This document shows positions 60,077 through 64,000 of a stretch of DNA of 64,000 nucleotides, piece by piece (position 1 is the first letter of the stretch; each line of letters begins with the position of its first letter). Under the pieces are notes generated by a model that saw only the letters and a list, made by a program, of their open reading frames with translations, was not told the origin of the DNA and did not search any database. The position numbers and the translations under genes are program-made. The stretch is from Ga0077530 sp046293075 (GTDB lineage Bacteria; Pseudomonadota; Alphaproteobacteria; Rhizobiales; Hyphomicrobiaceae): the NCBI GenBank assembly GCA_046293075.1, contig JBKBPL010000017.1, forward strand, positions 23,828-87,827, given 5' to 3'.

Positions 60077-61372
60077 ATGACCGATGAGACCAGGAGCCCG
60101 GGATTCGCGACGCTTTCCGTGCACGCCGGCGCCGCGCCCGATCCCTCGACCGGCGCCCGCGTTACGCCGATCTATCAGACGACGTCCTTCGTCTTCAATG
60201 ACGCGGAGCACGCCGCCGCATTGTTCGGTCTGCAGGCATTCGGCAACATCTACACGCGCATCATGAACCCGACGCAGGCCGTGCTCGAGCAGCGCGTCGC
60301 CGCGCTCGAAGGCGGCACAGCAGCTCTCGCTGTGGCCTCCGGGCATGCCGCGCAGTTCCTCGCCTTCCACACGCTGCTCGAGCCGGGCGACGAGTTCGTC
60401 GCGGGACGCCAGCTCTACGGCGGCTCGATCAACCAGTTCAATCACTCCTTCAAGAAGTTCAATTGGAACGTCGTCTGGGCGGATTCGACCGATCCCACGA
60501 GTTTCGAGAGAGCGGTCACCCCCAAGACCAAGGCGCTGTTCGTCGAGAGCATCGCCAATCCGGGCGGCATCATCGTTGACCTGCCGGCCATCGGTGCCAT
60601 CGCCAAGAGGCACAATATCCCGCTCATCGTCGACAACACGCTGGCAACGCCATACCTGATCAAGCCCAAGGAGCATGGCGCCGACATCATCGTGCACTCC
60701 GCGACCAAGTTTCTCGGCGGTCACGGCAACTCCATCGGGGGCATACTGGTCGACAGCGGCACCTTCGACTGGCTCAAGGCGGGGGGGCGCTACCCGACGC
60801 TGACCGCGCCAAACGCGAGCTACAACGGCATGGTGCTTGCTGAGACCTTCGGCAACTTCGCCTTTGCGATCGCCGCGCGCGTGATGGGGCTGCGCGACAT
60901 CGGCCCCGCGATCTCACCGTTCAATGCCTTCCTCATCAACACGGGGATCGAGACGCTGCCGCTGCGCATGCGTCAGCACAATGAGAACGCACAGGCGGTC
61001 GCCGAGTACCTGGTACGGCATCCCAAGGTCGCCTGGGTCAATTACGCGGGTCTGCCGGAGAACCGATACCACGCTCTCCAGAAGAAGCTGTCGCCGCAGG
61101 GGGCCGGCGCGGTCTTCACCTTCGGTCTCAAGGGGGGCTACGAGGCCGGCGTGAAGTTTGTCGGCGCGCTCGAGCTCTTCTCGCACCTCGCCAATATCGG
61201 CGACGTGCGCAGCCTCGTCATCCATCCCGCCTCGACGACGCACAGCCAGCTCACGCCCGAGCAGCGTGCCGCTGCCGGGGCCGGCGATGACGTCGTCCGT
61301 CTCTCGGTGGGCATCGAGGACAAGGCGGACATCCTCGCTGATCTCGAGAAGGCGCTGGCGGCAGTCGGCTAG
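60077..61372 (+). CDS. metY: O-acetylhomoserine sulfhydrylase
   Basis: PLP enzyme that makes homocysteine (or methionine) from O-acetylhomoserine and sulfide (or methanethiol). 431 residues of the Cys/Met metabolism family: TLSVHAGAAPDPSTGARVTP, IYTRIMNPTQAVLEQRVAALEGG, YGGSINQFNHSFKKF, VDNTLATPYLIKP and the PLP lysine in HSATKFLGGHGNSIGG. The long insert GRYPTLTAPNASYNGM is characteristic of MetY rather than MetZ. GGGGAGAAG precedes the ATG at 60077. I found no SAM-II riboswitch pattern in the 185 bp upstream. Confidence 0.95.
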   Translation: MTDETRSPGFATLSVHAGAAPDPSTGARVTPIYQTTSFVFNDAEHAAALFGLQAFGNIYTRIMNPTQAVLEQRVAALEGGTAALAVASGHAAQFLAFHTLLEPGDEFVAGRQLYGGSINQFNHSFKKFNWNVVWADSTDPTSFERAVTPKTKALFVESIANPGGIIVDLPAIGAIAKRHNIPLIVDNTLATPYLIKPKEHGADIIVHSATKFLGGHGNSIGGILVDSGTFDWLKAGGRYPTLTAPNASYNGMVLAETFGNFAFAIAARVMGLRDIGPAISPFNAFLINTGIETLPLRMRQHNENAQAVAEYLVRHPKVAWVNYAGLPENRYHALQKKLSPQGAGAVFTFGLKGGYEAGVKFVGALELFSHLANIGDVRSLVIHPASTTHSQLTPEQRAAAGAGDDVVRLSVGIEDKADILADLEKALAAVG

Positions 61373-61474
61373 GGGCGCCAGCGAGCATAAGCTTGCGCAG
61401 CGCGCGCGAATCATTCAGCGTTCGCGGCTCGCCGGGCGGCGTGTTGCTGGCCGGCAGCGAGTCGATGGAGTCCC

Positions 61475-62281
61475 ATGCGCTTGCTGAGCATGGTTGGTGG
61501 CGCTGCCCGGCTGAGGACCGGCCGGGGGAGGAGCGGGCGCAGGTTTGCCCTTGCGCTCGGCGCGTCACTTGTGCTCGGCGCGTGCGCGCGCGAAGAGCCT
61601 CCCGCCGTCCACTGGCGCACGACCACGGAGCCTTCTCCGGCCCCCCTCAACGCGGCCCCGCCGCCGGCGCCGCAGTCCCCCATGGCGCCCTCGATGCAGG
61701 TTTTGCCTGAAACATTGCCACAGGCGCCGGTCGAGCAGAGCCCATGTCTCACCAAGTGGGGCTCACCGCGGCTCGATGCACCCGCGGCGTGTGCCGCGAG
61801 AAGTCCGCGAGCTTCCCGCGCGCTACCGGGGCACGGAGTCTATAAGGTCGGCCGCCCCTATACGGTCGGCGGGCGGACGTACGTGCCGGCGGAAGATCCG
61901 AACTATGACGAGGTGGGGATCGCATCGTGGTACGGCGAAGCTTTCCATGGTGGCCTGACCGCCAACGGCGAGATCTTCGACATGCACCGGCTGACGGCCG
62001 CGCATCGGACGCTGCCGATGCCCTCGTATGCTTACGTGCAGAACCCGGCCAACGGCCGCACGATCATGGTACGTATTAATAACCGCGGCCCCTTCAAGGG
62101 CGATCGGATCATCGACCTATCAAAGGAAGCCGCCCGCCTGCTCGACTTCAAGGGGCGGGGCCTCGCCGAGGTCCGCGTCACCTACGCGGGACCGGCGCCG
62201 CTCGATGGCAGCGACCACGCCGAGCGCGCGTTCCTCGAGCGCCAGCCGTGGTATCGTCAGGCGGTAACGCTCGGCGAGTGA
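61475..62281 (+). CDS. rlpA: RlpA-family septal lipoprotein
   Basis: Outer-membrane lipoprotein with a double-psi beta-barrel, related to septal lytic transglycosylases that cleave denuded peptidoglycan. 268 residues. The lipobox is LGAC after FALALGASLVLG. A Pro-rich linker (about 45-120) precedes the RlpA core VGIASWYGEAFHGGLTANGE, AHRTLPMPSYAYV, RINNRGPFKGDRIIDLS. There is no C-terminal SPOR domain, which many RlpA proteins carry. The ATG at 61475 is preceded by GGAGTCCC. Confidence 0.92.
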   Translation: MRLLSMVGGAARLRTGRGRSGRRFALALGASLVLGACAREEPPAVHWRTTTEPSPAPLNAAPPPAPQSPMAPSMQVLPETLPQAPVEQSPCLTKWGSPRLDAPAACAARSPRASRALPGHGVYKVGRPYTVGGRTYVPAEDPNYDEVGIASWYGEAFHGGLTANGEIFDMHRLTAAHRTLPMPSYAYVQNPANGRTIMVRINNRGPFKGDRIIDLSKEAARLLDFKGRGLAEVRVTYAGPAPLDGSDHAERAFLERQPWYRQAVTLGE

Positions 62282-62424
62282 GGCTGCTCCCGCACTCGCC
62301 AGGTGCAGATCTCACATGACTGATATGTAACCTTCGGGCCGGCCGGTTTTGCTTGCGCGCCCTGATGCCCTTTGCCAATCATGTCCCGCGCGTCGGGGGG
62401 GGTGATAGGAGGCGGAAGCGAGCG

Positions 62425-62829
62425 ATGATCGGTGTGGTCATCATTACGCACGCAGGGCTGGCGACGGAATTCAAGGCCGCACTCGAGCACGTCGTCGGAC
62501 CGCAGGAGCAGCTCGAGACCCTGTCGATCGGTCCGGATGACGACATCGAGCGGCGACGCCAGCAGCTCATCGAGGCTGTGCAACGCGTGGACAGCGGCGC
62601 CGGCGTCGTCGTGCTCACCGACATGTTCGGCGGCACGCCGTCGAACCTCGCCATCTCCGTGATGGAGGCGACCGGCGCCGAGGTGATCGCGGGTGTCAAC
62701 CTGCCCATGCTGATCAAGCTCGCCGGGGTGCGCAAGGACCGACCGCTCGTCGAGGCGGTGGATCTGGCCAAGGAGGCGGGGCGCAAGTACATTTCCGTGG
62801 CCAGCCAGGTCCTCTCGGGCACGACCTGA
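62425..62829 (+). CDS. PTS EIIA(Man)-type phosphocarrier
   Basis: EIIA domain of the mannose PTS family, 134 residues. The phospho-histidine is His9 in VIITHAGLATE, followed by VVLTDMFGGTPSNLAISVME and the C-terminal REAGRKYISVAS-like helix. In alphaproteobacteria such stand-alone EIIA proteins work in the nitrogen-type PTS regulatory chain rather than sugar transport. GGAGGCGGAAGCGAGCG precedes the ATG. HPr follows 35 bp downstream; HprK, EI and ChvG/ChvI, often adjacent in relatives, are not in the window. Confidence 0.93.
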   Translation: MIGVVIITHAGLATEFKAALEHVVGPQEQLETLSIGPDDDIERRRQQLIEAVQRVDSGAGVVVLTDMFGGTPSNLAISVMEATGAEVIAGVNLPMLIKLAGVRKDRPLVEAVDLAKEAGRKYISVASQVLSGTT

Positions 62830-62864
62830 CGTGCCGGCCGCCCGATCTCGATGAGCCAGCCGAC

Positions 62865-63149
62865 TTGAGCAGATCCGAGACTCATCGCGCGGATGTCACG
62901 ATCCGCAACAAGAAGGGCCTGCACGCACGGGCCTCGGCGAAGTTCGTCAAGTGTGCCGAGAGCTTCTCGGCCCAGGTGAGCGTGTCGCGTGAGGGGCAGT
63001 CGGTGGGTGGCACCTCGATCATGGGGCTCCTCACGCTTGCGGCGAGCCAGGGCACCACGATCACGATCACGGCCGAGGGGGCTGAGGCGCGGGAGGCGCT
63101 GATCGCGCTCGTGGCGCTGGTCAAAGGCGGTTTTGGTGAGGAAGACTAG
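62865..63149 (+). CDS. ptsH: Phosphocarrier protein HPr
   Basis: Small phosphocarrier of the PTS chain, 94 residues. The active-site histidine is His20 in GLHARASAKFV, and the regulatory serine phosphorylated by HPr kinase is Ser51 in GGTSIMGLLTLAAS, with the canonical 31-residue spacing. The most plausible start is TTG at 62865, without a clear ribosome site; an ATG at 62851 lies in another frame and reads MSQPT-stop. Either an unusual start or a small sequence error is possible. Co-transcribed with the EIIA(Man) gene. Confidence 0.9.
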   Translation: MSRSETHRADVTIRNKKGLHARASAKFVKCAESFSAQVSVSREGQSVGGTSIMGLLTLAASQGTTITITAEGAEAREALIALVALVKGGFGEED

Positions 63150-63886
63150 GCAAGCGCCGCCTCGAGCGATGGTGCGGGATGCTTGCCCGCGGCATCGTGC
63201 GATCCGCAAGGCTACCCCAGCGTCGGGGGCAAGGGCCGACGACGTTCCCTCGCGGCGCGGCCATCCCCGGCGCCGCAGGCGCGTGCAAGAAAATGCGGCA
63301 GGGTGTCTTGAAATTACCGCGTCTGTCACCTTCTAGACACAGCAGACTTGAAAGAAATAGTGCTGTTGGAAACGACAGCCAACGTCCGCCGAATCGGGCA
63401 CGATCAACATTACGAAATTGCAACTGGCATTATGCCTGCGCGGGATGCATTTTGTTGCAGTGAAAGATCCCGGATCAGAGGTCGTCCGGTGAACGGTGTG
63501 AATCTGCAATCGCACGGCCCGAGCTTCCGGCTCTTGCAGGTGATTTGGCAGGCCATTGTCTTAGTTCCATTTTTCGCGAGAGGTCCGTAGCGCCGGTGGA
63601 GGCGCGAGGGCAGGCGTGGACGCCGCGGCCTAAACGGCGCTTGTATCGTTGCTGCGATGCGGTATGGTTATGTTGCGATGCGATATGAGAATGTGACGAA
63701 TGGGTGCGGTTGAATAGTCGCACCGGCCGACGAAATACAAAGGCAAAGACGAGCAGTCGCCCACGGGACGGCAAATTGGCTCATACTTGGTCTTGGCGAT
63801 GAATTGCCCGATCTGAGTTAGTCGTGCGGAAACGACGGATCTGAGGTCGGGTACCCGTTGGGCTCTAAACACCGTAGGGCAGAACA
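63150..63886. promoter_or_regulatory. Long intergenic region before prkA, partly AT-rich
   Basis: 737 bp with no supported gene. The first ~190 bp are GC-rich like the surroundings; about 63300-63560 is visibly AT-richer (for example CTTGAAAGAAATAG, CATTTTGTTGC). A 21-bp tandem repeat lies at 63653-63694. Open frames inside (63348-63590 plus, 63630-63887 minus) have no recognisable product. The region probably carries the prkA promoter and a long leader; an sRNA gene cannot be excluded. Confidence 0.45.
63653..63694. repeat. 21-bp tandem direct repeat upstream of prkA
   Basis: TGCGATGCGGTATG (63653-63666) recurs as TGCGATGCGATATG (63674-63687); over the full 21-bp period the copies match at about 17 positions, both ending in ATGT. 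The two-turn period would present two half-sites on the same face of the helix, as for a dimeric activator or repressor. Located about 190-235 bp before the prkA start. Confidence 0.55.
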
Positions 63887-64000
63887 ATGGCGACGCGCAG
63901 CGAGATCTTCGACCTCTATGCTCAGAGCTACGACCGCCAGAAGCAGGTCGTGATGCCGCTGAAGGACTACCTCGAGGGCTGCCGGAAAGACCCCTCGATG
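63887..64000 (+). CDS. prkA: PrkA-family serine protein kinase, N-terminal fragment
   Basis: Only the first 38 codons are in the window. The translation begins MATRSEIFDLYAQSYDRQ and continues VVMPLKDYLEGCRKDPSM, which matches the conserved N-terminus of PrkA/YeaG kinases (IFDLYA-x-SYDR then LEYL-type EGC-x-D-P). The family has an AAA-like N-terminal domain and a C-terminal kinase domain and is often followed by YeaH/SpoVR genes, which would lie outside the window. AGGGCAGAACA precedes the ATG. Confidence 0.85.
   Translation, partial: MATRSEIFDLYAQSYDRQKQVVMPLKDYLEGCRKDPSM

Noticed and set aside
63425..63440. Sigma-54 promoter-like TGGCAT-N5-CTGC
   Set aside because: The GG and GC dinucleotides have the right spacing, but other positions deviate and it lies about 450 bp before prkA with no enhancer-binding regulator nearby.
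63348..63590. 80-codon plus-strand frame in the prkA leader
   Set aside because: TTG start with no ribosome site and no recognisable product; sits in the AT-richer non-coding stretch.

Overview
The window is a high-GC bacterial chromosome segment that looks alphaproteobacterial, most likely Hyphomicrobiales (Rhizobiales). The evidence is a PopZ-type polar organiser, a Cpa/Tad pilus cluster, a ribE-ribB(X)-ribH-nusB operon, an EIIA(Man)+HPr pair with no sugar permease, and a bacterial orthologue of the mitochondrial complex I assembly factor NDUFAF5. No rRNA, tRNA, CRISPR array, transposase or phage gene was seen. The genus cannot be fixed from the sequence alone.

Layout. 1-14.5 kb: end of a drug/metabolite transporter; a minus-strand operon of CoA-ester lyase, class III CoA-transferase and CoA-type Nudix hydrolase; guaB-rsmB; divergent popZ; two SDR proteins with altered catalytic sites flanking mtnA; the NDUFAF5-like gene; and a 905-residue DUF2339 membrane protein. 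14.5-24 kb: a Tad pilus locus, with flp on the minus strand diverging from cpaA-cpaB-cpaC-cpaD-cpaE-cpaF-tadB-tadC. 24-41 kb: a plus-strand metabolic block of glpD, an M81/MlrC-like metallopeptidase, a paired (probably heteromeric) acyl-CoA dehydrogenase, an ADP-forming acyl-CoA synthetase, a crotonase, two SDRs, a carboxymuconolactone-decarboxylase-like protein and a complete Dpp/Opp-type ABC importer. This reads as an uptake-plus-CoA-dependent-degradation module of unknown substrate.

41-53 kb: photolyase, a 10-TPR exported protein, nusB-ribH-ribB(X)-ribE, two small HExxH proteins on either side of a structured intergenic repeat, an AbrB-family membrane protein, a CNT nucleoside transporter and an MFS transporter, all on the minus strand. 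53-64 kb: MaoC dehydratase, ribF, PAS protein, rhomboid protease, DUF2076 protein, YkgJ cysteine-cluster protein, an orphan receiver-only response regulator, ureohydrolase, metY, RlpA lipoprotein, EIIA(Man)-HPr, and the first 38 codons of a PrkA-type serine kinase at the window edge.

The most unusual sequence feature is a ~165-bp two-hairpin element present twice in opposite orientation (49026-49190 and 58674-58838). Each copy abuts the TAG stop codon of an unrelated gene, and the copies differ at about 14 positions by eye. Other points worth following are the degenerate second domain of the RibB protein, the catabolic island, three CAATTG-centred palindromes before the orphan response regulator, and a 21-bp tandem repeat in the long, locally AT-richer gap before prkA.
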